NCBI RefSeq assembly: GCF_003337575.1
Contig: NZ_QPJM01000003.1
Location: forward strand, 310,001 to 374,000
DNA length: 64,000 bases
Direction of reading: 5' to 3'
Source: Phyllobacterium bourgognense
GTDB taxonomy: Bacteria > Pseudomonadota > Alphaproteobacteria > Rhizobiales > Rhizobiaceae
The position numbers and the translations under genes were made by a program. This document shows, piece by piece, positions 1 to 9,196 of the stretch (positions within the stretch are counted from its first letter, which is position 1; the number at the start of each line of letters is the position of its first letter). The notes beneath the pieces were generated by a model. It worked only from the letters and a program-made list of their open reading frames with translations, did no database searches and was not told where the DNA came from.

Positions 1-53
1 AGCGCAAAGAGGAGAAGCGGAATTCCTGCCTGCCCATTGAAGAAATCCGACAT
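1..53 (-). CDS. plsY: PlsY-like glycerol-3-phosphate acyltransferase, N-terminal fragment
   Basis: Only the first 17 codons are in the window (minus strand, ATG at 51-53); they read MSDFFNGQAGIPLLLFA, which is hydrophobic from the start like the N-terminus of PlsY, the membrane acyl-phosphate:glycerol-3-phosphate acyltransferase. A good ribosome binding site, AAGGGGA, lies 6 bases before the ATG. The gene would be the third member of a pyrB-pyrC'-plsY run, an order common in rhizobia. The identity rests mainly on this gene order because the fragment is too short to show motifs. Confidence 0.55.
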   Translation of the reverse strand, partial: MSDFFNGQAGIPLLLFA

Positions 54-73
54 GCATCGTCCCCTTAGATAAA

Positions 74-1360
74 CTAGATGGTGAAGACCGACTTCCCTGC
101 AACGAACGTTTGTACAACCCGGCCTTGAAAACGTGCGCCCTCGAAACAAGAGTTCTTTGAACGCGACCGTAAGTCTTCTTCTTTCACTATCCACGGTTCG
201 TCAAGATCGACTATGGTCATATCCGCCTTCGAACCCGGTCGCAGTGAACCTGCCTCCAGGCCGAAAATCCTGGCCGGCGCGCTGGACATCGCTTCGACGA
301 TGCGCAGCAGCGGAATATCGCCATTGTGGTACAGTCGCAGAGCTGCGCCAAGCAGCGTTTCGAGGCCGATTGCGCCAGCTGCCGCATCGGCAAATGGCAG
401 TCGCTTGGTATCGACATCCTGTGGATCATGCGCGGATACGATGATGTCGATCGTGCCGTCACGCAGGGCTTCGACCATGGCGAGGCGGTCTTCTTCCAGT
501 CGCAACGGTGGTTGCAAGCGGAAGAACGTGCGGAATTCGCCGATATCGTTTTCGTTCAGGGAGAGATGGTTGATCGATACTGCCGAGGTGACATTCAGGC
601 CATTCTGCTTGGCACGAGAAATCACCTCTGCCGACATGGCAGTCGAAATCTGCGCGGCGTGGTACGCGCCCTGTGTCAAAGCCGCAAGGCGCATATCGCG
701 CTCGAGCGGGATGACTTCGGCTTCGCGTGGCGTGCCGGAAAGTCCCAGCCAGCTCGCATATAATCCCTCATTCATGACGCCGCTGATACCGAGGTGCGGG
801 TCCTGTGCTTCGTGCGCGAGGACCACACCGAAATCACGGGCATAGGTGAGGGCTCGGCGCATCAGTTGCGTATTGGCGATTGAATTGCGCCCTTCAGTAA
901 TCGCCACCGCTCCGGCTTCACGCAGCAGGCCGATCTCGGTCATTTCCTCGCCATGCAAGCCTTTGGTCACTGCGGCCGCCGGGTAGACATTGACTACCGC
1001 CGTATCGCGTGCCGTTCGCTTGATGAATTCGACCAGCGCGACATTGTCGATGACCGGATCGGTGTCCGGCATCATGATAACCGATGTAACACCGCCGGCT
1101 GCCGCGGCATGGCTGGCCGACGCGATGGTTTCGCGATGTTCTGCGCCGGGCTCGCCTATGAAGACGCGCGCATCGACCAGACCGGGAAGCACCGCCTTGC
1201 CCTTGCAGTCAATGATGGTGGCACCTTCAGGTGTGCCTTGATTGCGGGCATCGGCGCCGCTGGCGACGATCCTGCTATTCTCGATGATGATCGTGCCGGT
1301 TTCGTCGAGCCCACGCGAGGGATCGACGATGCGGGCGTTTTGCAAAACGGTGGCGCTCAT
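74..1360 (-). CDS. pyrC: Dihydroorotase-like pseudoenzyme (PyrC')
   Basis: A 428-residue amidohydrolase-fold protein that aligns along its length with class I dihydroorotases. The residues that bind metal and substrate appear to be lost. The usual HxH after the first strand is replaced ([13 protein letters not shown]), the conserved TDHAPH segment near the C-terminus reads SAHDPQ, and the HVST histidine is a glutamine (AAQIST). The start overlaps the pyrB stop by ATGA, so the two are translationally coupled. In Pseudomonas an inactive PyrC' next to PyrB is a structural partner of aspartate transcarbamoylase; that role is the best inference here. An active dihydroorotase should be encoded elsewhere in the genome. 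Confidence 0.85.
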   Translation of the reverse strand: MSATVLQNARIVDPSRGLDETGTIIIENSRIVASGADARNQGTPEGATIIDCKGKAVLPGLVDARVFIGEPGAEHRETIASASHAAAAGGVTSVIMMPDTDPVIDNVALVEFIKRTARDTAVVNVYPAAAVTKGLHGEEMTEIGLLREAGAVAITEGRNSIANTQLMRRALTYARDFGVVLAHEAQDPHLGISGVMNEGLYASWLGLSGTPREAEVIPLERDMRLAALTQGAYHAAQISTAMSAEVISRAKQNGLNVTSAVSINHLSLNENDIGEFRTFFRLQPPLRLEEDRLAMVEALRDGTIDIIVSAHDPQDVDTKRLPFADAAAGAIGLETLLGAALRLYHNGDIPLLRIVEAMSSAPARIFGLEAGSLRPGSKADMTIVDLDEPWIVKEEDLRSRSKNSCFEGARFQGRVVQTFVAGKSVFTI

Positions 1361-2322
1361 CCGGCCACTCCTTCGGCATTGCGGCAGGGATCGAGCAGCG
1401 CTTCCATCACCGCCATACGCACGGCAACACCCATCTCGACCTGTTCCTGAATGACGCTCTGCGAGCCATCCGCTACATCCGATGCGATTTCGACGCCGCG
1501 GTTCATCGGACCGGGGTGCATGACCAAAGCATCGGGCTTGGCGTAATTGAGCTTTTCGCGGTCGAGACCGTGATAGCGGAAATATTCGCGTACCGATGGT
1601 ACGAAGGAGCCGGTCATCCGCTCGCGCTGCAGGCGCAGCATCATGACCACGTCGGCGTCTTTCAAGCCTTCTTCCATGTTGTGGAAGACTTCCGCACCCA
1701 TATGCGCAATGCCCGCGGGAAGGAGGGTCGAGGGGGCAACCACGCGAACGCGCGCGCCTAAGGCATTGAGAAGTATCATGTTCGACCGCGCCACGCGAGA
1801 GTGCAAAACGTCGCCGCAGATGGCAACAGTCAGCCGTGCGATCTTGCCCTTGGCGCGGCGGATCGTCAGCGCATCGAGCAGAGCCTGCGTCGGATGTTCA
1901 TGCGCGCCATCGCCTGCATTCACCACCGAACAGCCGACCTTTTGCGCCAGAAGCGCCGCGGCTCCGGCGGACCCATGGCGAATAATCAGGATATCAGGGC
2001 GCATGGCATTGAGCGTCATCGCCGTGTCGATCAGCGTTTCACCCTTTTTTACCGAGGAATTTCCGACCGCCATGTTCATGACGTCCGCGCCCAGCCTCTT
2101 TCCGGCAAGTTCGAAGGATGATTGGGTGCGGGTCGATGCCTCGAAAAACAGATTGATCTGCGTGCGTCCGCGCAAAGTCGCCTTTTTCTTCTCGGATTGG
2201 CGTGAAACCGCGATCTCGCTCTCGGCGAGATCGAGCAGCTGGACGATATCTTGAGGGGAAAGGCCCTTGATGCCAAGCAAGTGGCGATGGGGAAACAGGA
2301 GAGGAGACTCTTTTGATATCAT
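1357..2322 (-). CDS. pyrB: Aspartate carbamoyltransferase catalytic subunit
   Basis: This 321-residue enzyme transfers the carbamoyl group of carbamoyl phosphate to aspartate, the second step of pyrimidine synthesis in the cytoplasm. The phosphate-binding STRT motif is present in [12 protein letters not shown], followed by the HPTQALLDA loop and the C-terminal MHPGPMNRG motif. Length is normal for the class. It is the first gene of a minus-strand run with pyrC' (4-base overlap) and plsY. No pyrI-type regulatory subunit is present, as expected in alphaproteobacteria. The ribosome binding site is weak. Confidence 0.96.
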   Translation of the reverse strand: MISKESPLLFPHRHLLGIKGLSPQDIVQLLDLAESEIAVSRQSEKKKATLRGRTQINLFFEASTRTQSSFELAGKRLGADVMNMAVGNSSVKKGETLIDTAMTLNAMRPDILIIRHGSAGAAALLAQKVGCSVVNAGDGAHEHPTQALLDALTIRRAKGKIARLTVAICGDVLHSRVARSNMILLNALGARVRVVAPSTLLPAGIAHMGAEVFHNMEEGLKDADVVMMLRLQRERMTGSFVPSVREYFRYHGLDREKLNYAKPDALVMHPGPMNRGVEIASDVADGSQSVIQEQVEMGVAVRMAVMEALLDPCRNAEGVAG

Positions 2323-2529
2323 GTCAAACTTTCAAGGCTTTAAATCTATCATTTAAACCGCCCTATCTCTTTGGTCATCTGCCACCCGGCGAATATCGCG
2401 AGACCCATTGCGATGGGCTTATATTCAACGTGGAGATTCGCCGCAAGCCATGGGAAACTCGTTACTCCGGCGCGACGAGCTCGCGCGAGAGTATTCAAAG
2501 CAGTGGGTACACGCCGGCGGAATGCGCTG

Positions 2530-2745
2530 TCAGTCCTTGCGAATGATCTGGCCATCGTGCATTTCGAATACACCGTTGTCGCCGCCTTGCGCGTAAAAAT
2601 CCGTTTCAAGTTCCGCCCAGGTGCCTAGATACGTACCGCACGCACTGCAGTGAATTGGTGAAATCGAAGTCACGTTCTGGGTGAGGGTGAGATAGATCCG
2701 GTAGCAGTTGGGGCATTCAAGCTTATTGTCCAGCCTCTTTTCCAT
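2530..2745 (-). CDS. Small zinc-ribbon-like protein of unknown function
   Basis: A 71-residue protein with two paired cysteine motifs, CPNC near residue 10 and CSAC near residue 32, spaced as in a zinc ribbon, followed by an acidic stretch and a C-terminal segment GVFEMHDGQIIRKD. The ORF is open further upstream, but the ATG at 2743-2745 starts directly before the conserved-looking part. It is divergent from the DUF982 gene at 2829. It looks like a small conserved rhizobial protein; no function can be assigned. Binding of zinc is inferred from the cysteine spacing. Confidence 0.65.
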   Translation of the reverse strand: MEKRLDNKLECPNCYRIYLTLTQNVTSISPIHCSACGTYLGTWAELETDFYAQGGDNGVFEMHDGQIIRKD

Positions 2746-2828
2746 ACTCGTTCCAGTCGGTGATCTCTGTAGATTCGCACAGTATGCCGGTCCTTTGGAA
2801 CCGCAAATGATTTTCTGCGTTTCGCAAC

Positions 2829-3098
2829 ATGCGTGCATTACCATTTCACCACGTGACAATCAGTACCGGTCATGGCGGCACGATGCAGAACATTGCGTCG
2901 GTGGAAGAAGCTGCCGAGTTCCTGACGCAGCATTGGCCCGATGAAAAGGGCAGAAAGTTCCGATCAGCTCGACAAATATGCCTTGATGCCATGGCGGGAA
3001 GGGAAACAGCCAAACACGCACGGTCCGCCTTTGTTGCCGCAGCAAAAGAAGCCGATATCTATGTGAGAGAACGCACGCCTTCACCGGCAAATCCTTAG
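2829..3098 (+). CDS. DUF982 family protein
   Basis: An 89-residue protein matching the DUF982 pattern seen in rhizobia: an N-terminal beta segment (FHHVTISTGHGG), the core SVEEAAEFL then HWPDEKGRKFR, and a helical CLDAMAGR to AFVAAAKEA region. The function of the family is unknown. The first ATG is preferred over the internal one at 2883 because the N-terminal strand belongs to the family pattern. It stands alone, divergent from the zinc-ribbon gene. The following 270 bases up to the aidB-like gene hold no recognisable feature. Confidence 0.75.
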   Translation: MRALPFHHVTISTGHGGTMQNIASVEEAAEFLTQHWPDEKGRKFRSARQICLDAMAGRETAKHARSAFVAAAKEADIYVRERTPSPANP

Positions 3099-3373
3099 TC
3101 GACCAGCTGGCGGCAGCCGCATTGGTTGGCCGCTTCTTTGTCGTTGCGCTCGGTGATCCTATGTCTAATGGCATCGACTGCCTCGATTGCCCGTCGCATT
3201 TACTGAAAATGCGAAAAGGATTATGGCGTTGAATATCGACTAAAGGGCGAGAGTCCTTGTATGAATAAGTTAACCGCTTGTCAGAGTCTTCATCCCATAA
3301 AGAGTTCGACGCGCAATCAATCGCATAGGCTGTAGCTTTGCGTGAACATTGAAATTTGAATCAGGACAGTTTC

Positions 3374-5005
3374 TTGAAAACCCACGACGTTCTCAACCAG
3401 ACGCCACCGATGACCGGCCTGAACGCCTATCTCGGCGATCCACTGATGATGCAGATCACCAAGCGACTGCCGCAATCCGTGCGTACGGAGCTGGAGCAGA
3501 ACGGCAAATTCGTACTCTCCGGCGACGCACAAGATCTGGCCAGGCTTGCCAATATCGAGGTGCCGAAGCTCAGGACGCATGACCGCCAGGGGCATCGTAT
3601 CGACGTCGTCGACTATCATCCGGCGTACCATGCGTTGATGCGCCGGTCGGTGAGCCAGGGCCTGCACTCATCCATATGGGAGGACGGCAAGCCGGAAGCC
3701 GGATCGCGGCACCAGTCGCGCGCCGCACGTTTTTACCTGACGTCGCAGCTTGAATGCGGGCATCTGTGCCCCCTGACCATGACGAGTGCCTCGCTGGCGG
3801 CATTGATGGCTGCCCCGAATCTCTATCGCGAATGGTCGCCGCTGATCCTGCCGCGCAAATATGATCCCAGCAATAAATCGCCGGCGAAGAAGACCGGGCT
3901 AACGCTTGGCATGGGGATGACCGAGAAGCAGGGCGGCACGGACGTCCACACCAACACGACAAAGGCGGAGCCGGCCGGAAGCGGGTTCTATCGCATCACC
4001 GGCCACAAATGGTTCATGTCAGCGCCGATGTCGGATGCGTTTCTGGTGTTGGCGCAGGCGCGCGAGGGGCTATCCTGCTTTCTCGTGCCCCGCATTCTCC
4101 CGGACGGCTCTTCGAACGGCTTTCGTTTTCAACGTTTGAAGGACAAACTGGGCAATCGCTCCAATGCCTCCTCGGAAGTCGAATTCGACAATGCGCTTGG
4201 CCAGATGGTCGGGAATCCCGGCGACGGCGTCAAGACAATCATCGACATGGTGACGTTGACCCGCCTCGACTGCGCGATTGCTTCGGCTGGCTTGATGCGC
4301 GCAGGCTTGGCCGAGGCCGTATACCATGCGCGGCATCGCATCGTCTTCGAAGGGCCACTGATCGACAAGCCATTGATGCTGCGGGTTCTGGCCGACATGG
4401 CGCTGGATGTCGCGGGAGCGACTGCGCTGACCCTTCGTCTGGCGCGGGCGTTCGACAATGCTGCAAAAGACCGCGGCGAGGCGGCGTTTGCGCGTGTGAT
4501 GACGCCGGTTGTCAAATACTGGGTGGCGAAGATTGCGCCTGCGATGCTCTACGAGGCGATGGAGTGTCTCGGAGGCAATGGTTATATCGAAGAAGGTAAT
4601 CTTACGCGCTATTACCGCGAGGCTCCTGTCAACGCGATCTGGGAAGGATCCGGCAACGTCATGGCACTCGATGTGCTGCGTGTGCTGAAACGCGGCCCGC
4701 AGCTTTTCGACGAAGTGCTCAACTGGATCGGCGCGCAACTCGGGCGCGGCGGGCAGGGCACCGTGGAAGTCCTGCGCGCTGCGATGCGAGTCGCGGAGAA
4801 CGACGAAGGTGCAGCGCGCATATTGACCGAGCAACTGGCGCTCGCGGCCGCTGGTGCGGAGCTGCGGCATCTGCAGTCCGAAGATATCGCCGACGCCTTC
4901 ATCGAAACCCGTCTGGGCGGACAGTGGCGCACGACCTACGGCATGCTCGATGCGCGCCACAACGCCAAGGATATTATCAGCTCGCTTTTTCCGGCGGCGG
5001 GCTGA
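3374..5005 (+). CDS. aidB: AidB-like acyl-CoA dehydrogenase family flavoprotein
   Basis: A 543-residue flavoprotein of the acyl-CoA dehydrogenase superfamily that follows E. coli AidB closely: the N-terminal THDVLNQ and NAYLGDP, the flavin motif GMGMTEKQGGTDV, KLGNRSNASSEVEF, and IWEGSGNVMALDVLRVL carrying the catalytic-base position. AidB binds DNA and is induced by alkylation stress, but its physiological substrate is unresolved. The reading frame begins with TTG codons at 3356 and 3374; the second has AGGA seven bases upstream and matches the AidB N-terminus, so it is chosen. The gene ends 1 base from the convergent NmrA-like gene. An ordinary acyl-CoA dehydrogenase role is the alternative. 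Confidence 0.88.
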   Translation: MKTHDVLNQTPPMTGLNAYLGDPLMMQITKRLPQSVRTELEQNGKFVLSGDAQDLARLANIEVPKLRTHDRQGHRIDVVDYHPAYHALMRRSVSQGLHSSIWEDGKPEAGSRHQSRAARFYLTSQLECGHLCPLTMTSASLAALMAAPNLYREWSPLILPRKYDPSNKSPAKKTGLTLGMGMTEKQGGTDVHTNTTKAEPAGSGFYRITGHKWFMSAPMSDAFLVLAQAREGLSCFLVPRILPDGSSNGFRFQRLKDKLGNRSNASSEVEFDNALGQMVGNPGDGVKTIIDMVTLTRLDCAIASAGLMRAGLAEAVYHARHRIVFEGPLIDKPLMLRVLADMALDVAGATALTLRLARAFDNAAKDRGEAAFARVMTPVVKYWVAKIAPAMLYEAMECLGGNGYIEEGNLTRYYREAPVNAIWEGSGNVMALDVLRVLKRGPQLFDEVLNWIGAQLGRGGQGTVEVLRAAMRVAENDEGAARILTEQLALAAAGAELRHLQSEDIADAFIETRLGGQWRTTYGMLDARHNAKDIISSLFPAAG

Positions 5006-5006
5006 A

Positions 5007-5870
5007 TCATGCGGCTTCGATTAGCCCCTTGAGTACGGTTTCCAGGGTTACCTTGCCTTTCAGCGAGTTTTGCTCGCCGCCTTCGAAGTCGATCCAGCTC
5101 TCGTTGAAGCCATCGAGCATTTGAATACGTGGCATAGGGTCCTTCATTCCCTGTGCTTTGAACAGACTGGCCCATGTCTCGCGTGGGACAGCTTCGACCC
5201 GAACCGGCCGGTCGAAAATCTTGGAGAATGTGGCAGCGGCTTCGCCTGGGCTGATACGATGTTCAGCTTCGAGTTCGACGACCCGCCGTCCCTGCCATTC
5301 CTGCTGCAGAAGTTCAGCTGCCACGCGACCGACATCCGCCGTAGCAATCATTGGAAATGTTTTGTCTACCGGCTGCAGAAATGTCGAAATGACGCCGTTG
5401 TCGCGCGCGGAGGAGATGTCCCACGCGAAGTTTTCCATAAACCATCCCGGACGAAGGAAAGTCACGGGAATTTCCAGTGTACTAAGCTTTTGCTCCATCA
5501 GCGTTCTTTGTGTCAGCAGGTTCGGTTGCGTTGCCTGCGCCCCCACGGTCGAAAGAACGACTACCTTTCCCGGACGGGCTAGCTTGATCGCTTTGTAGAC
5601 TGCATCAATGACAGCACGCGCCTCGGGAAAGCCGGGTGCCGGATCGAATTCCGAAGGCGGCAATATGAACACGCCGCTAGCGTCTTTGAAGGCAGCGGTG
5701 AGCGCAGTCGGATCTTCCATTTTCGCGACAGCAACTTCGCAGCCCTTCGCCGACCACGATTGACCTTTTTCAGAATTCCGCACGACAGCCCTGACTGGTT
5801 GGCCTGCCTCCAAAAGCGTGCGCGCCAGCGCTCCGCCGACCTGGCCGGTTATTCCTGTAATGGCGTACAT
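5007..5870 (-). CDS. NmrA/SDR-family NAD(P)-binding oxidoreductase
   Basis: A 287-residue atypical short-chain dehydrogenase. The protein opens with the dinucleotide-binding YAITGITGQVGG (TGxxGxxG type), then AVVRNSEKG and the NmrA-like VFILPPS and FLRPGWFMEN segments. Such proteins act as NAD(P)H-dependent reductases (for example quinone reductase) or redox sensors; the substrate is not visible. The ATG at 5868-5870 has AGGAGA six bases upstream, so the longer upstream frame is rejected. It is transcribed divergently from the LysR gene at 6032, the usual arrangement for a target and its regulator. Confidence 0.85.
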   Translation of the reverse strand: MYAITGITGQVGGALARTLLEAGQPVRAVVRNSEKGQSWSAKGCEVAVAKMEDPTALTAAFKDASGVFILPPSEFDPAPGFPEARAVIDAVYKAIKLARPGKVVVLSTVGAQATQPNLLTQRTLMEQKLSTLEIPVTFLRPGWFMENFAWDISSARDNGVISTFLQPVDKTFPMIATADVGRVAAELLQQEWQGRRVVELEAEHRISPGEAAATFSKIFDRPVRVEAVPRETWASLFKAQGMKDPMPRIQMLDGFNESWIDFEGGEQNSLKGKVTLETVLKGLIEAA

Positions 5871-5991
5871 CGAGATCTCCTGACATTGCTGGGTTTCTAG
5901 ACACATCGAGACAATGTTGCCCGACGAGTATCCGCTGCCAGGATTTATAGGGGCTCTATCATTATTGCTGGAAGTGCGGTTATGTCATATC

Positions 5992-6014
5992 ATTCATGAT
6001 GTTGGATCATGAAT
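5992..6014. promoter_or_regulatory. Perfect palindrome between NmrA-like and LysR genes, candidate operator
   Basis: ATTCATGAT and ATCATGAAT form perfect 9-base inverted arms around a 5-base centre. The palindrome lies 17 bases before the LysR ATG, inside the divergent intergenic region. LysR proteins usually bind such dyads and repress themselves while activating the divergent gene; binding here is inferred. Confidence 0.5.
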
Positions 6015-6031
6015 AGAGGACAGGCAGTGAG

Positions 6032-6940
6032 ATGGCTTTCGACGGACGCTTGGTGGCCAATGTTGGTGTGTTGGCTGCAATCGTTGAAGCTGGCAGCTTT
6101 GCCCGCGCAGCTGATGCGCTGGGGTTGTCTCCGTCGGGCGTGAGCAGAGCCGTCACGCGGCTTGAACGGAGCGTGGGTGTCCGGTTGCTCGATCGGACTA
6201 CACGATCCGTCACCCTGACTGACGAGGGACGCCGGCTCTATACTGAAATTGGCCCTCTTTTGTCGGGCATCGAGGACGCCTTCACCCAAACTGCGGGATC
6301 TTCGGCTGTCGTGCGGGGCCGCCTGCGAGTCAACGTGGATGCGTTCTTTTCAAGGATGATGCTGGCTTCCCATATCGGGCGCTTTCTCGATCGCTATCCG
6401 GAAATTTCGTTGGAACTGATCACCCGCGAACAGCTAGGTGATCTCGTCGGTGAGGGCTTCGATATAGCGGTGCGCTTTGGCCAGCCGCCTGCATCCTCTC
6501 TCATCGTCCGCAAGCTGCTGGAAACGCGCACGATCACCGTGGCTTCGCCAGCATATCTGGCAAAATTCGGACGACCGATTCATCCGTTGGAACTCGCAAG
6601 TCATGAATGCATCCAGGTCCGCGATTCTCTGACCGGCGAAGCGCTCGGGGATTGGGACTACCGGCGAGCAGGAAAAATTGTGTCTGTCAAAACGGCGGGC
6701 CGATTGGTGGTCACCGAATTTGGAACAATGTTGGGTGCCTGCCTCGGTGGCGTCGGCATTGCTCGCGTCAAGTCGACAGGTGTTGAGGGTTTGCTCGACG
6801 AGGCAGTTCTTATCGAACTCTTTCCTGATTGGCAGGGCGAAACGTTTCCTCTGCACGCTTTATATCCCTCGCGTCATCTGCCGGCGGCGAAGGTTCGCGC
6901 ATTTATCGACTTCGTCGCCGAGACAATCGCAACGAACTAA
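6032..6940 (+). CDS. LysR-family transcriptional regulator
   Basis: A 302-residue LysR protein. The N-terminal winged helix-turn-helix is clear: GSFARAADALGLSPSGVSRAVTRLE, then LLDRTTRSVTLTDEG (about residues 20-70). The rest is the periplasmic-binding-like effector domain. It is divergent from the NmrA-like oxidoreductase and has a 9-base palindrome just upstream, so it probably controls that gene and itself. Members of this AaeR/CrgA-like subgroup often respond to aromatic or electrophilic compounds, but the effector cannot be read from the sequence. Confidence 0.92.
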   Translation: MAFDGRLVANVGVLAAIVEAGSFARAADALGLSPSGVSRAVTRLERSVGVRLLDRTTRSVTLTDEGRRLYTEIGPLLSGIEDAFTQTAGSSAVVRGRLRVNVDAFFSRMMLASHIGRFLDRYPEISLELITREQLGDLVGEGFDIAVRFGQPPASSLIVRKLLETRTITVASPAYLAKFGRPIHPLELASHECIQVRDSLTGEALGDWDYRRAGKIVSVKTAGRLVVTEFGTMLGACLGGVGIARVKSTGVEGLLDEAVLIELFPDWQGETFPLHALYPSRHLPAAKVRAFIDFVAETIATN

Positions 6941-7189
6941 GTGCACGCGCTGCGTGTGCTGCCTTCTATTGTCAAAAAATCTGCTGACCCACCAAAAAAA
7001 TCGCATCGGCGGCGCAGAAGGGGGCTCGCTAATGCCTTCAATTTGAATTAAATTTTTATAAATTAACCTTAACAAAAGGTTTACGTTGCGGTGAGTTTCT
7101 TAAACGATATCACTACAACCTGAAAATGCACTGCAAAAACGCAGGGTTAAGACGAAATGATTAGACCAGCTCGATCGAGGAGAAACTGA

Positions 7190-7525
7190 ATGCGCAGCTT
7201 CCTGATTTTTTGGGCTGGGCCTCTGGGCTTCCTGTGGGGTTGGTATTTTCTCTCGCTTTATGACCTGAGCATGGGCATGTTTTTCTTCAGCCGCGAGATG
7301 CACGATCAGGTTTTCACAATTTACGGAAATATCCTGGGCATCCCGCCAGAAACGATTCCACCACTGGTTGCACGAGCCTGCATCGTCGATACCGGGCTCG
7401 TTCTGTGCCTGATAGCGTTCCGCCGTCGTCGCCAGATCATTGCCTGGGTGCAGGCCTGGCGTGCTGCACGAGCAGCAACCGCTGCGACCTATGTCGAGGA
7501 ATTGCCGTCCACGTCGGCTTCCTGA
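7190..7525 (+). CDS. DUF6105 family membrane protein
   Basis: A 111-residue protein with an N-terminal membrane segment ([20 protein letters not shown]), a middle part with [15 protein letters not shown], a second hydrophobic stretch ([13 protein letters not shown]) and a basic RRRR end of membrane. This matches the small DUF6105 membrane proteins of rhizobia; function unknown. GAGGAG lies 8 bases before the ATG. The last 37 bases overlap the convergent ruvX gene. The 250-base region before it is AT-rich near 7040-7090 and may carry the promoter. Confidence 0.7.
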   Translation: MRSFLIFWAGPLGFLWGWYFLSLYDLSMGMFFFSREMHDQVFTIYGNILGIPPETIPPLVARACIVDTGLVLCLIAFRRRRQIIAWVQAWRAARAATAATYVEELPSTSAS

Positions 7526-7989
7526 CGCAGGGTTTGCAGACGGTCCAATGCGCCTTGCAGGATGAAGGCGGCAGCTGCTGAATCGATCCGCTCGGCGCGC
7601 TTCTGTCTCGAAACATCCATTCCGATCAAGGCGCGCTCCGCCGCAACGGTCGACAGGCGCTCGTCCCAATAAACGAATGGCAGCTCGGTCAGTTTTTCCA
7701 TATTGCGGACAAAAGCGCGGGTGGCTTGCACCCTCGGACCTTCGCTGCCATCCATATTCACCGGCAGCCCAATGACGATTGCGCCGACATTGTCAGCACT
7801 CAAAGCCTTCAACAGATCCTGTGCGTCGTGGGTGAATTTGCTGCGCCTCAGCACGGGACGGGGGTTGGCGAAAGAAAAACCGCGATCGGAAATGGCGATA
7901 CCGATTGTCTTCGTACCAAGGTCAAGGCCGGCTACCGTCTTGCCATCCGCGACGTGTTCTTCGAGCTGTTCAATTGTCAGTACCGTCAA
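7489..7989 (-). CDS. ruvX: RuvX/YqgF family RNase H-like protein (pre-16S rRNA processing)
   Basis: YqgF/RuvX has an RNase H-like fold and is implicated in maturing the 5' end of 16S rRNA. The acidic site is visible as [15 protein letters not shown] near the N-terminus, [15 protein letters not shown] in the middle, YWDERLST, and the C-terminal [11 protein letters not shown]. The frame is open to a TTG at 8038-8040, but the TTG at 7987-7989 gives the family length (166 residues) and the usual MTxLTIEQL start. The inverted-repeat element at 8041-8399 lies just upstream, so the gene's promoter may be inside or altered by it. Confidence 0.9.
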   Translation of the reverse strand: MTVLTIEQLEEHVADGKTVAGLDLGTKTIGIAISDRGFSFANPRPVLRRSKFTHDAQDLLKALSADNVGAIVIGLPVNMDGSEGPRVQATRAFVRNMEKLTELPFVYWDERLSTVAAERALIGMDVSRQKRAERIDSAAAAFILQGALDRLQTLRQEADVDGNSST

Positions 7990-8040
7990 TTTGATAGGTT
8001 CCGCACTTTCATGGATCGCTTTATTGTCACATACCGGCAA

Positions 8041-8399
8041 TAGAGCCTTTCATGCCTAAATAAAACCGTTCTGCCGGAGGAAATTCGTGGACAAGGTCAA
8101 GGGGGTTGGCGAGGCCGATGCCTTTCCATCGGACGATGCCGAAGCCCGCTGGATTTGGCCCGAATTCACCCGGCCCACTGATCGAACCGCGTTTCTGCGA
8201 AACGCGGATAATTCGATCAGCGAGTTTAACAGCTTGTTGGTTTGCAAATGCAAACCAACGGCTGGGTTTCCGGCTGGCGGACACCCACCTTGTCAGGCGG
8301 CGTCGGACGATGGAAAGGCATCGGCCTCGCCACCTTCCGCGTGGATTGTCTCGCCATCCGGGAAACAGAACTGGTTCTATTTAAGCATGGAAGGCTCTA
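8041..8399. repeat. 359-bp MITE-like inverted-repeat element
   Basis: The ends are imperfect inverted repeats of about 90 bases: 8041-8130 matches the reverse complement of 8308-8399. The inner 24 bases of each arm (8107-8130 and 8308-8331) are identical, and the outer ends read TAGAGCCTT and AAGGCTCTA. The centre holds two further perfect hairpins, 8187-8207 (CCGCGTTTC arms) and 8236-8259 (11-base arms). A TA dinucleotide at each tip would fit a target-site duplication of the IS630/Tc1 type. No transposase or credible reading frame is inside. It separates ruvX from the downstream hydrolase. Confidence 0.75.
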
Positions 8400-8443
8400 G
8401 AAGCCTATGGCGAGGGTTCACTTGCAGTTGAAGGAATATGGAT

Positions 8444-9148
8444 ATGAAGATTACCTGGCTTGGCCATTCGGCCTTTCGGATTGAAACAGCAAAAAATACC
8501 ATTCTTATCGACCCGTTCCTGACCGGAAATCCCAGCGCCAAGGGCGTGGACGTGAAAGAAGCCGCGAAGGGCGTCAAACACATCATCCTGACCCACGGCC
8601 ATGGCGATCATGTGGGCGACACGATTGATCTGTCGAAGGAGACAGGCGCGCTGGTGACCGGTAATGCCGATCTGGTAACGTGGCTCGGCTCCCGCGGTGT
8701 CAATCGCGTCGATCCGACCAATACGGGCGGCACGGTTTCCTATGACGGTTTCACCGTAACCTACGTCAACGCGTTGCATTCTTCCGCACAAATGACCGAA
8801 GACGGTGTTTCCCATTCGTTGGGTTCAGCCAACGGCGTTGTGCTGCATTTCGACGATGAGCCGACACTTTATCACATGGGCGATACGGACATCTTCTCCG
8901 ATATGGCGCTGATCAATGAATTGCATCAGCCGGAAATCGGTATCGTTCCAATCGGTGACCGCTTCACCATGGGCGGCGCAGTTGCTGCGCTCGCGAGCCG
9001 GCGCTATTTCAAATTCAGCAAAGTCATCCCTTGCCATTACGGGTCATTTCCGATCATCGATCAGACTGCGGATAAATTCGTCGCCGGTATGGAAGGCGGG
9101 ACGAGCGAAGTTATCGTCGCCAGTACGAATGAGCATTTTACGGTTTGA
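8444..9148 (+). CDS. UPF0173-type metallo-beta-lactamase-fold hydrolase
   Basis: A 234-residue metal-dependent hydrolase of the UPF0173/UlaG-like group. It starts [14 protein letters not shown], has the zinc-binding [10 protein letters not shown] motif at about residue 50, a later MGDTD, and a final PCHYGSFP histidine. The physiological substrate of the family is unknown. An ATG six bases earlier (8438) is too close to the AAGGA ribosome binding site, so the ATG at 8444, eight bases from it, is chosen. The inverted-repeat element ends 45 bases upstream and may supply or insulate its promoter. Confidence 0.9.
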   Translation: MKITWLGHSAFRIETAKNTILIDPFLTGNPSAKGVDVKEAAKGVKHIILTHGHGDHVGDTIDLSKETGALVTGNADLVTWLGSRGVNRVDPTNTGGTVSYDGFTVTYVNALHSSAQMTEDGVSHSLGSANGVVLHFDDEPTLYHMGDTDIFSDMALINELHQPEIGIVPIGDRFTMGGAVAALASRRYFKFSKVIPCHYGSFPIIDQTADKFVAGMEGGTSEVIVASTNEHFTV

Positions 9149-9196
9149 TGCATAGTGCTACAGCACGTTCGTCAATTCACAATCCTTGGAGCGCAA

